Positions 33,652 through 43,787 of a stretch of DNA of 64,000 nucleotides are shown here, in pieces; the first letter of the stretch is position 1, and every line of letters starts with the position of its first letter. The notes below the pieces were generated by a model. It saw nothing but the letters and a program-made list of their open reading frames with translations. It ran no database searches and was not told the origin of the DNA. The stretch comes from Devosia sp. (GTDB lineage: Bacteria > Pseudomonadota > Alphaproteobacteria > Rhizobiales > Devosiaceae). The DNA is taken from contig NZ_JAGIAW010000012.1 of the NCBI RefSeq assembly GCF_017744655.1, forward strand, positions 1-64,000, in the 5' to 3' direction. The translations under genes were made by a program, and so were the position numbers.

Positions 33652-34719
33652 TCAAGAAGAAGGGTTATCGGTGCCGGCTTTGTTGGTTCCGCCGCGGGCA
33701 ATTCTGGCCGTGCTTTCGCGCACGACGAGTTCGGAACGCAACACGATGCGGAGCGGAATGCCGAGGGCGTCCGGGTCTTCCACAATATCGATCAGCGCCT
33801 CCGCCGCCATGCGGCCGAGCGCCTCGCGCGGTTGGCGCATCGTCGTCAATGGCGGCACATAATGCGGCGCCACCCCGAGATCGTCGAAACCCACCACCGA
33901 AATATCGCGCGGGCAGATGATTCCGTGCTGCCGCAGCCCCGAGAGAAAGCCGATGGCCGATTCGTCATTGGCCGCAAAAATTGCGGTGGGCCGTTCCGTC
34001 ATCGAGAGAAAGCGAGCCGCCGCCGAAAAGCCGCTCTCCATGTCGAAATTGCCGCGAAAACTCCATTCCGGAACCGGGGTCAGGCCTGAAGCCGCCAGCG
34101 CCCTCGAAAACCCCGTAAAACGTTCGCGCGACACGACATTATGGTCCGGTCCCAGAAGATGTCCGATCCGGCGGTGACCAAGATCGATCAAGTGCTGCGT
34201 CGCGCGCTCCGCCGCGTCAACATTATCGGTCAGCACCGTGTGAAAGCCTGAATTCGGAATTTCCTCACAGGCCACGACAATGGGAATGGCGTCTGCCTGT
34301 CCGGCAAGGGCGTGGAGCAGGTTTGTGTCCACCGAACCATCCAGCAACAGCAGTCCGTCGGCGCGGTTCGAGAGCAGAAAATCCTGCAACCGGCGAATGG
34401 TTTCGTGGCCGAAATAAAGGTTCAGCACGAGCACGCCATAGCCCCGCGCCGCTGCCTCCCGTTCGATCGCATCGAGGATGGAGGAGAAGAAAGGATTCCT
34501 AATGTCCGGCAGGGCGACAAGGATGGTCTTCGCCGAGCGCTGCCGCAATGAGCGGCCGGCCTGGTTGAGCGTGTAACCGGTTACACGAACCGCCTCGGAA
34601 ACACGGGCACGAGTCCCTTCGCTCACCTTTTCCGGCGAGGAAAGGGCACGGCTGACCGTGGCGGTCGAGACGTTGGCAAAACGCGCAACGTCTTGAATTG
34701 TCGGTGTTTTTCTTTCCAT
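33652..34719 (-). CDS. LacI-family repressor of the sugar operon
   Basis: The 355-residue repressor has the HTH TIQDVARFANVSTATVSRAL, hinge and a periplasmic-binding-like sensor (DGLLLLDGS, AIFAANDESAIGFLSGL, VVGFDDLG, LTTMRQP). It is divergent from the sugar transporter operon; two palindromes of LacI type lie between them. ATG 34719 is chosen; GTG 34725 is two codons upstream. The inducer is likely the transported sugar or a derivative. Confidence 0.92.
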   Translation of the reverse strand: MERKTPTIQDVARFANVSTATVSRALSSPEKVSEGTRARVSEAVRVTGYTLNQAGRSLRQRSAKTILVALPDIRNPFFSSILDAIEREAAARGYGVLVLNLYFGHETIRRLQDFLLSNRADGLLLLDGSVDTNLLHALAGQADAIPIVVACEEIPNSGFHTVLTDNVDAAERATQHLIDLGHRRIGHLLGPDHNVVSRERFTGFSRALAASGLTPVPEWSFRGNFDMESGFSAAARFLSMTERPTAIFAANDESAIGFLSGLRQHGIICPRDISVVGFDDLGVAPHYVPPLTTMRQPREALGRMAAEALIDIVEDPDALGIPLRIVLRSELVVRESTARIARGGTNKAGTDNPSS

Positions 34720-34809
34720 ACTCACGTCCGGCAGCGCCCCCTCTCGCTGTCAGGATTGCATTCTGTCTAAATCGATCTTGACAGGTCCGCAAGACGTGTA
34801 TGAAACTCC

Positions 34810-34857
34810 TGAAATCGATTGCACAACCAGTTTCGATTAGTTATGCAATCGATTACA
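34810..34857. promoter_or_regulatory. Twin LacI-type operators
   Basis: TGAAATCGATTGCA (34810-34823) and TGCAATCGATTACA (34844-34857) share the palindromic core TG-N-AATCGATT-N-CA, with centres 34 bp apart. The central CG and the flanks fit LacI/GalR operator style. They lie 97-144 bp upstream of the binding-protein gene and within about 140 bp of the repressor start, so both genes could be controlled. Confidence 0.8.
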
Positions 34858-34953
34858 CGCGGCCGGTCGGGGTGTCTGGAGGAAACGGGGACCCGCAGGT
34901 CGGCAGCATGAATGGGGTACATAGCCCCTCGTGTTCGTTGGGAGGACATTCCT

Positions 34954-36198
34954 ATGAAGAAGTTTGCAGTGGTTGCCGCTATGGCAACCGCGCTGCTCGG
35001 TTCGACGTCTGCATCGTATGCCGTCGATCTCGAAGTGACCCACTGGTGGACCTCGGCTGGTGAAGCCGCGGCCATCGCCGAATTCGCCAAGCTCTTCGAA
35101 GAGCAGACCGGCAATACCTGGGTTGACTCGGCCCTGGCTGGTTCGGGCACCGGCGCTAACCCCGTCATCATCAGCCGCATCATCGGCGGCGACCCGATGG
35201 GCGCCACCCAGATGAATACCGGCCGCGACGCCGAGGAGCTCATCCAGGCTGGTCTCATCCGTGACCTGACCCCGATCGTGGAAGAAATGGGCGGCCTCGA
35301 CTTCTACGTCGACAAGACCCTCCTCGAGCCCTGCACCTACGAAGGCAAGATTTACTGCCTGCCGATCAACATCCACTCGTGGGATTGGCTGTGGCTCTCC
35401 ACCGCTGCTTACGAAAAGATCGGCACGCCCGTTCCGAAGGATTGGAACGAGTATGTCGCTTCGTGGCCGAAGCTCGAAGAAGCCGGCATCCTGCCGTTCG
35501 GTCTCGCCACCGGCTGGCCGATCTCGGGCGTCCCGGGCGTTCTGATGTCGGGCATCGGCGGTAGCGATCTGGTTCTCCAGGTCAACCGCGACAAGTCGGG
35601 CGAAGCTGTTCGTGGGCCGGAATTCCGCAAGGTTGCCGAAGCCATGGACTCGCTCCGCAAGGTGATCTCGCCTGAGATGATGGTCCCGTCCTTCGGTGAC
35701 GTCGGCACCCAGCTCCTCAAGGGCGAAGCTGCCGGTAACATCCACGGCGACTGGCTGCAGGGCGACCTTCAGGTTGCTGGCGGCGTCCCGGGCGAAAACT
35801 ACGAATGTCTCCCGGCTCTCGGCCTCGGCGATCAGCTGACCGGCGGCGGTGACTCGTTCTACTTCCCGGTTCTGCCTGAAGGCACCGATCCGGCTGTGCT
35901 CCAGGCCCAGGCCGATCTGGCCAAGATCCTCGTCTCCCCCGAAGGCCAGTTGAACTTCAACCTGGTCAAGGGCTCGATGCCGATCCGCACCGACATCGAT
36001 CTGTCCAAGGCCAACCCCTGCATGCAGAAGGCTCTCGGCCTGCTCGGCAACGGCCTGCTGCCCTCCGGTGACTTCGCACTCTCCAGCGACACCCAGCAGC
36101 AGCTCCAGGATCTCAACATCGAGTTCCTCGACGACGACAGCATCACTGTTGACGACTATGTCGAGCGCTATGCCTCGATCATCGAGTCGGCCGACTAA
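34954..36198 (+). CDS. Sugar ABC transporter substrate-binding protein (GtsA-like)
   Basis: The 414-residue periplasmic protein has a signal peptide (MKKFAVV... to SYAVD). Its mature start LEVTHWWTSAGEAAAI and the following TWVDSALAGSG resemble glucose/mannose-binding proteins of the GtsA group. Two cysteines (in EPCTYEGKIYC) probably form a disulfide. ATG 34954 has GGGAGGA upstream. It is the first gene of the operon and is followed by a GC-rich hairpin (36212-36233), which may favour its higher expression. Confidence 0.9.
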   Translation: MKKFAVVAAMATALLGSTSASYAVDLEVTHWWTSAGEAAAIAEFAKLFEEQTGNTWVDSALAGSGTGANPVIISRIIGGDPMGATQMNTGRDAEELIQAGLIRDLTPIVEEMGGLDFYVDKTLLEPCTYEGKIYCLPINIHSWDWLWLSTAAYEKIGTPVPKDWNEYVASWPKLEEAGILPFGLATGWPISGVPGVLMSGIGGSDLVLQVNRDKSGEAVRGPEFRKVAEAMDSLRKVISPEMMVPSFGDVGTQLLKGEAAGNIHGDWLQGDLQVAGGVPGENYECLPALGLGDQLTGGGDSFYFPVLPEGTDPAVLQAQADLAKILVSPEGQLNFNLVKGSMPIRTDIDLSKANPCMQKALGLLGNGLLPSGDFALSSDTQQQLQDLNIEFLDDDSITVDDYVERYASIIESAD

Positions 36199-36211
36199 GA
36201 CCCGTCTACCC

Positions 36212-36233
36212 GGGCGGGGGCCTGCTCCCGCCC
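36212..36233 (+). terminator. Intercistronic hairpin after the binding-protein gene
   Basis: GGGCGGG (36212-36218) pairs with CCCGCCC (36227-36233) around an eight-base loop. There is no T-run, so it is more likely an mRNA stabiliser or weak attenuator than a full terminator. Confidence 0.5.
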
Positions 36234-36299
36234 ATCGAGACCAGTGGTCGGCCTTGTTCCCTCGTGAACAGGGTCGATCACGCCTTCCTGGAGAGATAC

Positions 36300-37241
36300 A
36301 TGGCGGACACTGCCGTTCCCTTGGGGGCGAGCGCCGAAACGGTTAATCGGCCCGGCCTGCTCAAACGAACCCTGCTTCACAATCTGCCCGCCAAGATCGC
36401 GGCGTTGCCCATGATGGCGACGGTGCTGGTCGTCTTCGTGGGATGCACCATTTGGACGATCTACTACTCCATGACCAATTCGAAGCTCTTGCCCACCGGC
36501 AAGTTCATCGGATTTGAACAGTACGAGCGCCTGTTTGCGACCTCGCGCTGGAACGTGTCGGTCACCAATCTCATTGCTTACGGTGCCATGTCGCTGGTCT
36601 TCACCCTGGTGATCGGCTTCATTCTCGCCGTGCTCATCGATCAGAAGATCCGCTTCGAAAGCGCCTTCCGCACCATCATGCTCTACCCCTTCGCCCTCTC
36701 GTTCATCGTGACGGGCCTTGTGTGGCAGTGGATCATGAACCCCACCCTCGGCCTGCAGGGAACCCTGCGCAATCTGGGCTGGACCAACTTCACCTTCGAT
36801 TGGATCGCCAACCCGCGCATGGTGCTCTTTGCGCTGCTCATCGCCGGCCTCTGGCACGGCACGGGCTTCTGCATGGTGCTGATGCTCGCGGGCCTGCGCG
36901 GCGTCGATGAAGAAGTCTGGAAGGCCGCCCGCGTCGACGGCATCCCCACCTGGCGCACCTATGTCTCGATCGTGCTGCCCATGATGCGCGGCGTCCTTGT
37001 TACCGCCGTCGTCATCATCGGTTCGGGCATTGTCCGTCTCTATGACCTCGTGGTGGCGCTCACCAATGGCGGCCCCGGCATTTCGTCCGAAGTGCCCGCC
37101 AAATACGTCTTCAATTACATGTTCTCGGGCGGCAATATCGGCCAGGGCCTGGCCGGCGCCACCATGATGCTGCTGACCGTGCTCATCATCATGATCCCGT
37201 GGGCTTATCTCGAATACGGTGGCAAGGGGAAACGCACATGA
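36300..37241 (+). CDS. Sugar ABC transporter permease 1
   Basis: The 313-residue MalF/UgpA-type permease has six membrane helices and the EAA loop EEVWKAARVDGIPTWRTYVSIVLPMM that contacts the ATPase. ATG 36300 follows GGAGAGATAC; an earlier ATG at 36264 is less likely. It overlaps the second permease gene (ATGA). Confidence 0.92.
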   Translation: MADTAVPLGASAETVNRPGLLKRTLLHNLPAKIAALPMMATVLVVFVGCTIWTIYYSMTNSKLLPTGKFIGFEQYERLFATSRWNVSVTNLIAYGAMSLVFTLVIGFILAVLIDQKIRFESAFRTIMLYPFALSFIVTGLVWQWIMNPTLGLQGTLRNLGWTNFTFDWIANPRMVLFALLIAGLWHGTGFCMVLMLAGLRGVDEEVWKAARVDGIPTWRTYVSIVLPMMRGVLVTAVVIIGSGIVRLYDLVVALTNGGPGISSEVPAKYVFNYMFSGGNIGQGLAGATMMLLTVLIIMIPWAYLEYGGKGKRT

Positions 37242-38170
37242 GCCAGACCACAACGATTGGCCACTCTGCGCCCGCAACCTCCGGCGCCGTCGTCGAGGCG
37301 CGCGGCCCCAAGCCCAAGCCCTTCTTCACCCCGCGCAAGATCATCATCTATTCGGTGCTGGTGTTCTTCTCGCTCTACTACCTCTTCCCGCTCTACGTCA
37401 TGGTCGTCACCTCGCTGAAGACCATGCCAGAGATCCGCTTCGGCAATATCTTCGCCCTGCCGCAGGCGCCGAACCTCGATGCTTGGGTAAAGGCCTGGAC
37501 CAGCGCCTGTACCGGCCTGACCTGCAATGGTCTTTCCCCCGGCTTCTGGAATTCGGTGAAGATCACCATCCCGTCCACCATCGTCTCGATCTTCATTGCG
37601 GCGGTGAATGGCTATGCGCTCGTCAACTGGCGCTTCAAGGGCTCGGAAATCTTCTTCGCCATCCTCATCTTCGGTTCGTTCATCCCCTATCAGGTGATGC
37701 TCTATCCGCTCGTGATGATCACCCGTGAAATGGGGATTTTCGGTTCCCTTCAGGCCGTCATCATCATTCACACCGTCTTCGGCATGCCGATCCTGACCCT
37801 GCTGTTCCGCAATTACTTTGCCTCGCTCCCGCAGGAACTGTTCAAGGCCGCGCGTGTCGATGGGGCAGGGTTCTGGCGCATCTTCTTCGAGATCATGCTG
37901 CCCATGTCGCTGCCGATCTTCGTCGTGGCGCTGATCCTGCAGATCACCGGTATCTGGAACGACTTCCTGTTCGGCGTCGTCTTTGCCGGCACGCAGAACT
38001 ACCCGATGACCGTTCAGCTCAACAATATCGTCAACTCGGCCCAGGGCACGCCCGAATACAACGTGAACATGGCCGCCACCGTGCTTACAGGCCTCGTGCC
38101 GCTCACTGTTTACTTCGTATCCGGCAAGTGGTTCGTCCGCGGCGTTGCCGCCGGTGCGGTGAAGGGATAA
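37238..38170 (+). CDS. Sugar ABC transporter permease 2
   Basis: The 310-residue MalG/UgpE-type permease has a first helix IIIYSVLVFFSLYYLFPLYVM and the EAA loop QELFKAARVDGAGFWRIFFEIMLPMS. It starts by ATGA overlap with permease 1 and forms the channel with it. The ATPase gene follows after 4 bp. Confidence 0.92.
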   Translation: MSQTTTIGHSAPATSGAVVEARGPKPKPFFTPRKIIIYSVLVFFSLYYLFPLYVMVVTSLKTMPEIRFGNIFALPQAPNLDAWVKAWTSACTGLTCNGLSPGFWNSVKITIPSTIVSIFIAAVNGYALVNWRFKGSEIFFAILIFGSFIPYQVMLYPLVMITREMGIFGSLQAVIIIHTVFGMPILTLLFRNYFASLPQELFKAARVDGAGFWRIFFEIMLPMSLPIFVVALILQITGIWNDFLFGVVFAGTQNYPMTVQLNNIVNSAQGTPEYNVNMAATVLTGLVPLTVYFVSGKWFVRGVAAGAVKG

Positions 38171-38174
38171 CCCA

Positions 38175-39257
38175 ATGCAACACAGCGTTTCCATTCGCGA
38201 TCTCTCCCTCAACTTCGGCAATGTGAAGGTGCTCGAGCACCTCAATCTCGACATTGCTCAGGGCGAGTTCATCGTGCTGCTCGGGCCCTCGGGCTGCGGC
38301 AAGTCGACCCTGCTCAATTGCATTGCCGGTCTTCTCGACGTTTCCGACGGCCAGATTTTCATCTCGGGCAAGAACGTCACCTGGCTTGAGCCCAAGGACC
38401 GCGGCATCGGCATGGTGTTCCAGTCCTATGCGCTCTATCCGCAGATGACGGTCGAGCGGAACCTCTCCTTCGGCCTCCGCGTCGCCGGCATGCCCAAGGA
38501 CGAGATCGAGCGTCGCGTCGCCCGCGCTGCGGAAATCCTGCAGATCCAGCCGCTCTTGGGTCGCAAGCCGGCCAACCTCTCCGGTGGTCAGCGCCAGCGC
38601 GTCGCCATCGGCCGCGCGCTCGTGCGTGATGTGGACGTGTTCCTCTTCGACGAGCCGCTGTCCAACCTCGACGCAAAACTGCGTTCGGACCTGCGCGTCG
38701 AAATCAAGCGCCTTCACCAGCGTCTGAAGAACACCATGATCTACGTGACCCACGACCAGATCGAAGCGCTCACTTTGGCTGACCGTATTGCCATCATGAA
38801 GAATGGTGTCATCCAGCAGCTGGCCGATCCGCACACCATCTACAACAAGCCGACCAACCTCTATGTGGCCGGCTTCATCGGTTCGCCGTCGATGAACTTC
38901 ATCAACGGCACGGTCGACGGCACCACCTTCACCGCCGCTGACGGCACCAAGATTCCGGTGGGCGCCTACGAATTCGCCGCCTCGCCGGCTGGTTCTCTCA
39001 AGGCCGTCCTCGGCGTTCGTCCCGAACACATCTTCCTTGGCGAAGATGCCGACGACGTGCCGTTCAAGACCACGGCCGAAATCGAAATAGTCGAGCCCAT
39101 GGGTTCGGAGACCCTGGCCTGGACCAAGGTTGCCGGCGTGCCGGTAACCTTCCGTTGTTCGAGCGACATTCCGCTGGCCGTTGGCGACAAGGTGACCATC
39201 GGCTTCGACATCGCTCGCGGCTCGCTGTTCAACGCCGAGACCGAAAACCGTCTCTAA
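38175..39257 (+). CDS. Sugar ABC transporter ATPase, UgpC/MsmK type
   Basis: The 360-residue protein has Walker A GPSGCGKST, Q-loop MVFQSYALYPQM, signature LSGGQRQRVAIGR, Walker B DVFLFDEPLSNLD and H-loop VTHD, then the C-terminal regulatory OB-fold domain (LGVRPEHIFL). It powers the two permeases. An intrinsic terminator follows, dividing transporter and catabolic parts of the locus. Confidence 0.93.
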   Translation: MQHSVSIRDLSLNFGNVKVLEHLNLDIAQGEFIVLLGPSGCGKSTLLNCIAGLLDVSDGQIFISGKNVTWLEPKDRGIGMVFQSYALYPQMTVERNLSFGLRVAGMPKDEIERRVARAAEILQIQPLLGRKPANLSGGQRQRVAIGRALVRDVDVFLFDEPLSNLDAKLRSDLRVEIKRLHQRLKNTMIYVTHDQIEALTLADRIAIMKNGVIQQLADPHTIYNKPTNLYVAGFIGSPSMNFINGTVDGTTFTAADGTKIPVGAYEFAASPAGSLKAVLGVRPEHIFLGEDADDVPFKTTAEIEIVEPMGSETLAWTKVAGVPVTFRCSSDIPLAVGDKVTIGFDIARGSLFNAETENRL

Positions 39258-39277
39258 AAGACCGTTTACATCTTCCG

Positions 39278-39306
39278 GCGGCGCCATCCGTGGCGCCGCT
39301 TCTTTG
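39278..39306 (+). terminator. Intrinsic terminator after the sugar ABC ATPase
   Basis: GCGGCGCCA (39278-39286) pairs with TGGCGCCGC (39291-39299) around TCCG, followed by TTCTTT. It lies 20 bp past the ATPase stop. Confidence 0.75.
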
Positions 39307-39429
39307 CCGGACAGCCGGCTGCTTACTTTTGCGGCAATAGACCTGCCGTTGTGACGCGAATGCGCCGCCCGGTCTGGTTATCTGGCATCTCCCGATGCGG
39401 TCGCATGCAACACACCAAAGAGGCCTGTG

Positions 39430-40179
39430 ATGGACTTTTCCTATCAACTTTACAGCGCGCGCAATGAAGCGTCGCTGGACGACACGCTCAAGACCCTTGC
39501 AGGGCTTGGCTATACTCAGGTCGAAGGTTGGGGTGGCCAGTTCGCCGATCCCGCCGCGCTTGCCGCGAGCCTCAAGAACGCCGGCCTCTCCATGCCGACC
39601 GCCCATATGGGCTATGCTCAGCTCGAAGACACCGACGCGGCACTGCGTATCGTTGAAACCGTAGGCATCCAGACGGTCTATTGCCCCGCGCCGCCGTCCG
39701 ATGACTACCGTAACGGTACCGGCGATTGGCAGGGTTTTGCCGCTGGTCTCGCCAGGATCGCTGCGGCCTTCAAGGCCGCCGGCAAGGGCTTTGGCTATCA
39801 CAATCACCATTGGGAATTCGCCAAGGACGCCAATGGCAAGACGCCGATGGAATTGATCCTCGACGCGTCGCCGGACACGCAGTGGGAAATGGATCTCGCC
39901 TGGGTCATCCGCGCCAACGAAGACCCCCTGTTCTGGATCGACAAGCTGGGCAGCCGCATCACGGCCGTGCACGTCAAGGACATCGCGCCCGCGGGTGAAA
40001 AGCTCGACGAAGACGGTTGGGCCGACGTCGGCACCGGCACGCTCGACTGGCCGAATTACATCAAGGCGATCAAGGCCAAGACCAAGGCGCGTTATTTCGT
40101 CGCCGAGCACGACAAGCCGAGCGACGCCATTCGCTTCGCTCGCAATGCGGCGGCCGCTCTTAAGGGCTACGGAGTCTAA
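39430..40179 (+). CDS. Sugar phosphate isomerase/epimerase (TIM barrel) 1
   Basis: The 249-residue protein of the AP-endonuclease-2-like TIM-barrel family has metal and substrate residues in KGFGYHNHHWEF, WEMDLAWV, ITAVHVKDIAP and YFVAEHD. Family members isomerise keto-sugars or eliminate or hydrolyse 3-keto-glycosides. ATG 39430 (after AGAGGCCTGTG) is preferred over GTG 39427. The next gene, a Gfo/Idh oxidoreductase, begins 2 bp after the stop, so they act in one pathway. Confidence 0.85.
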   Translation: MDFSYQLYSARNEASLDDTLKTLAGLGYTQVEGWGGQFADPAALAASLKNAGLSMPTAHMGYAQLEDTDAALRIVETVGIQTVYCPAPPSDDYRNGTGDWQGFAAGLARIAAAFKAAGKGFGYHNHHWEFAKDANGKTPMELILDASPDTQWEMDLAWVIRANEDPLFWIDKLGSRITAVHVKDIAPAGEKLDEDGWADVGTGTLDWPNYIKAIKAKTKARYFVAEHDKPSDAIRFARNAAAALKGYGV

Positions 40180-40181
40180 AA

Positions 40182-41324
40182 ATGGCAAAGACCTATGGCG
40201 TCGGCATCATGGGTGCCGGCAATATCTCGGCCGCCTACCTCCGCCTCGCGCCCCTGTTTAAGGGGCTCGAAGTGCGCGCCGTGGCCGACATCCTGCCCGA
40301 AGCCGCCAAGAAACGTGCTGAAGAATTCGGCGTTGCCGCCCAGACCCCGGACGAACTGCTGAAGAACAGCGAGATCGACGTGATCGTGAACCTCACGATC
40401 CCGGCGACGCACTACAAGGTGTCCTCCGACATCGTCTCGGCCGGCAAGCATGCCTATTCCGAAAAGCCCTTCGTGCTATCAGTCGAAGAGGGCCTCGCCC
40501 TCAAGAAGGCAGCCGACGAGCGTGGCCTCAAGGTTGGTTCGGCTCCCGATACCTTCCTCGGTGGTGCCCACCAGCAGGCCCGCGAGATCATCGACTCGGG
40601 CAAGCTCGGCAAGATCATGAGCGGCACGACCCACGTCATGAGCCGCGGCATGGAGCACTGGCATCCGAACCCGGACTTCTTCTTCCAGCCCGGCGGCGGC
40701 CCGATCCTCGATCTTGGCCCGTACTACATCACCGACCTCGTGCACCTGCTCGGCCCGGTGAAGCGCCTCTCGGCCTTCACCGGCAGCGCGCGCGCCGAAC
40801 GTATCGTCAGCGCCGAAGGCCCGTATAAGGGCACCACGATCAAGGTCGGCACCCCGACCACGATCCACGGCGTGCTCGAGTTCCACTCCGGCGCCATCAT
40901 CACCATCGGCGCCAGCTGGGACGTGGCGGCTCACGGCCACCACAATATCGAGCTCTACGGCACCGACGGCTCGATCTTCGTGCCCGATCCGAACTTCTTC
41001 GGCGGTGACCTCGTCACCACCGGCATCGAAGGCATCCGAACCCCGGTTTCGCCCTGGGATCACCCCTTCGGCAAGCCGAACCAGGATCTCGACAAGGAAG
41101 TCCCGCGCGCCAACTACCGTTGCGCCGGCCTTGCCGACATGATGCTCTCGATCGAGAACGGCCAGAACGCCCGCTGCGGCCTCGACGTCGCTCTCCATGT
41201 CGTCGAAGTGATGACGGGTCTCCTCAAAGCCGGCGAGACCGGCCATGTTCTGACCCTGCAGACCACCTGCGAGCGCCCCCTGGCCCTCGGCATTGAGGAA
41301 GCCAAGGCTCTGCTCAAGGCCTGA
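40182..41324 (+). CDS. Gfo/Idh/MocA-family oxidoreductase 1
   Basis: The 380-residue NAD(P)-dependent sugar dehydrogenase has a Rossmann start (GIMGAGNISAAYLRLAPLF), the family motif EKP in YSEKPF (near 97-99), and substrate-side residues in FQPGGGPILDLGPYYITDLVHLLG. It probably oxidises a hydroxyl of the imported sugar, perhaps at C3. It is tightly coupled to the preceding isomerase gene. Confidence 0.9.
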   Translation: MAKTYGVGIMGAGNISAAYLRLAPLFKGLEVRAVADILPEAAKKRAEEFGVAAQTPDELLKNSEIDVIVNLTIPATHYKVSSDIVSAGKHAYSEKPFVLSVEEGLALKKAADERGLKVGSAPDTFLGGAHQQAREIIDSGKLGKIMSGTTHVMSRGMEHWHPNPDFFFQPGGGPILDLGPYYITDLVHLLGPVKRLSAFTGSARAERIVSAEGPYKGTTIKVGTPTTIHGVLEFHSGAIITIGASWDVAAHGHHNIELYGTDGSIFVPDPNFFGGDLVTTGIEGIRTPVSPWDHPFGKPNQDLDKEVPRANYRCAGLADMMLSIENGQNARCGLDVALHVVEVMTGLLKAGETGHVLTLQTTCERPLALGIEEAKALLKA

Positions 41325-41379
41325 TGAACGTACTTCATTGACAGGCATCGCATGCCGGTCAACATTGTAACCTAACATG

Positions 41380-41407
41380 TCAGGGCGGCGAGCAATCGTC
41401 GCCCTGA
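41380..41407 (+). terminator. Intercistronic hairpin
   Basis: A 12-bp stem (41380-41391 with 41396-41407, one G-T pair) has a four-base loop and no T-run. It lies in the 137-bp gap between catabolic genes, followed by AGAGGAGA, the Shine-Dalgarno of the next gene. Confidence 0.5.
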
Positions 41408-41461
41408 TCATCAAGAGGAGCCCCGGGAGGCGGTTTTACGGGGCCACAAGAGGAGAATCTC

Positions 41462-42520
41462 ATGGCCACCACCATCAAGGGCCCCGCAATCTTTCTCGCC
41501 CAGTTCGCGGGCGACAAGGCACCCTTCGACAATCTCGACAATATCTGCCGCTGGGCAGCCGGCCTTGGCTACAAGGGCGTGCAGATCCCGACCTGGGTGT
41601 CGAGCTTCATCGATCTCGAAAAGGCTGCCAATTCCAAGACCTATGCCGACGAGATCAAGGGCATCGTGAATAGCCACGGCCTTGAGATCACCGAACTGTC
41701 CACGCACCTCCAAGGCCAGCTCGTCGCCGTCCATCCGGCTTATGACGCAGCCTTCGATGGCTTTGCCCCGGCCTCCGTCCATGGCAATCCAAAAGCCCGT
41801 CAGGAATGGGCCGTCCAGACGCTGCTCAACGCTGCCAAGGCATCGAAGAACCTCGGCCTCAACGCCCACGCGACCTTCTCCGGCTCGCTCGCCTGGCCCT
41901 ATATCTACCCCTGGCCGCAGCGTCCCGCCGGTCTCGTCGAAGAAGCCTTCGACGAACTCGCCCGCCGCTGGACCCCGATCCTCAATGCCTTCGATGATGC
42001 CGGCGTCGACGTCTGCTACGAGATCCATCCCGGCGAAGACCTCCACGACGGCGTCTCCTACGAGATGTTCCTTGAGCGCGTAAAGAACCACCCGCGCGCC
42101 AACCTGCTCTATGATCCCAGCCATTTCGTGCTGCAGCAGCTCGACTATCTCGACTACATCGACATCTACAAGGACCGCATCAAGGCCTTCCACGTGAAGG
42201 ACGCCGAGTTCAATCCGACCGGTCGTCAGGGTGTCTATGGTGGCTTCCAGTCCTGGGTCGAGCGGGCAGGGCGCTTCCGCTCCATCGGCGATGGCCAGGT
42301 CGATTTCCCGGCGATCTTCGCCAAGATGGCCGCCAACGACTTCAAGGGTTGGGCAGTGCTCGAATGGGAATGTGCACTGAAGCATCCCGAAGATGGTGCC
42401 CGCGAAGGTGCCGAGCTCATCAAGAGCTACATCATCCGCGTCACTGAACACGCCTTCGACGACTTCGCTTCGGGCGGCACTGACAAGGCAGCAAACCGCA
42501 AGATGCTGGGCCTTTCCTGA
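41462..42520 (+). CDS. Sugar phosphate isomerase/epimerase (TIM barrel) 2
   Basis: The 352-residue enzyme has conserved metal-site segments ITELSTHLQG, VCYEIHPGEDLHDG, NLLYDPSHFVLQ, IKAFHVKDAEF and GWAVLEWECA. It is longer than the first isomerase-like protein of this operon and only distantly like it, so the two probably catalyse different steps. AAGAGGAGAATCTC precedes the ATG. Neighbouring dehydrogenases suggest it acts on an oxidised sugar. Confidence 0.87.
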   Translation: MATTIKGPAIFLAQFAGDKAPFDNLDNICRWAAGLGYKGVQIPTWVSSFIDLEKAANSKTYADEIKGIVNSHGLEITELSTHLQGQLVAVHPAYDAAFDGFAPASVHGNPKARQEWAVQTLLNAAKASKNLGLNAHATFSGSLAWPYIYPWPQRPAGLVEEAFDELARRWTPILNAFDDAGVDVCYEIHPGEDLHDGVSYEMFLERVKNHPRANLLYDPSHFVLQQLDYLDYIDIYKDRIKAFHVKDAEFNPTGRQGVYGGFQSWVERAGRFRSIGDGQVDFPAIFAKMAANDFKGWAVLEWECALKHPEDGAREGAELIKSYIIRVTEHAFDDFASGGTDKAANRKMLGLS

Positions 42521-42530
42521 GCCGAACAGC

Positions 42531-42560
42531 GGGTCATTGACGCATTCGCGCCAATGACCC
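42531..42560 (+). terminator. Intercistronic hairpin
   Basis: GGGTCATTG (42531-42539) pairs exactly with CAATGACCC (42552-42560) around a 12-base loop. No T-run follows; it lies between the isomerase and oxidoreductase genes. Confidence 0.5.
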
Positions 42561-42600
42561 ACTCGACGCCAACAGTCTGCTAACGTTCAAGGAGCCAAAA

Positions 42601-43752
<1,152 letters not shown>

Positions 43753-43758
43753 TCTCTA

Positions 43759-43785
43759 GGTCGCCCGGCCTCGTGCCGGGCGACC
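43759..43785. terminator. Bidirectional hairpin between converging genes
   Basis: An 11-bp exact stem GGTCGCCCGGC / GCCGGGCGACC with a five-base loop lies between the oxidoreductase stop and the TraB gene stop. T-runs are weak on both sides. Confidence 0.65.
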
Positions 43786-43787
43786 CT

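Noticed and set aside
38103-39287. Long minus-strand open frame (394 codons) opposite the sugar ABC ATPase
   Set aside because: It mirrors codon bias of the real gene; its translation has no domain and is rich in residues typical of antisense frames.
41411-42562. 383-codon minus-strand frame opposite the second TIM-barrel isomerase
   Set aside because: Shadow of the real gene; the plus-strand product has all the metal-site motifs.
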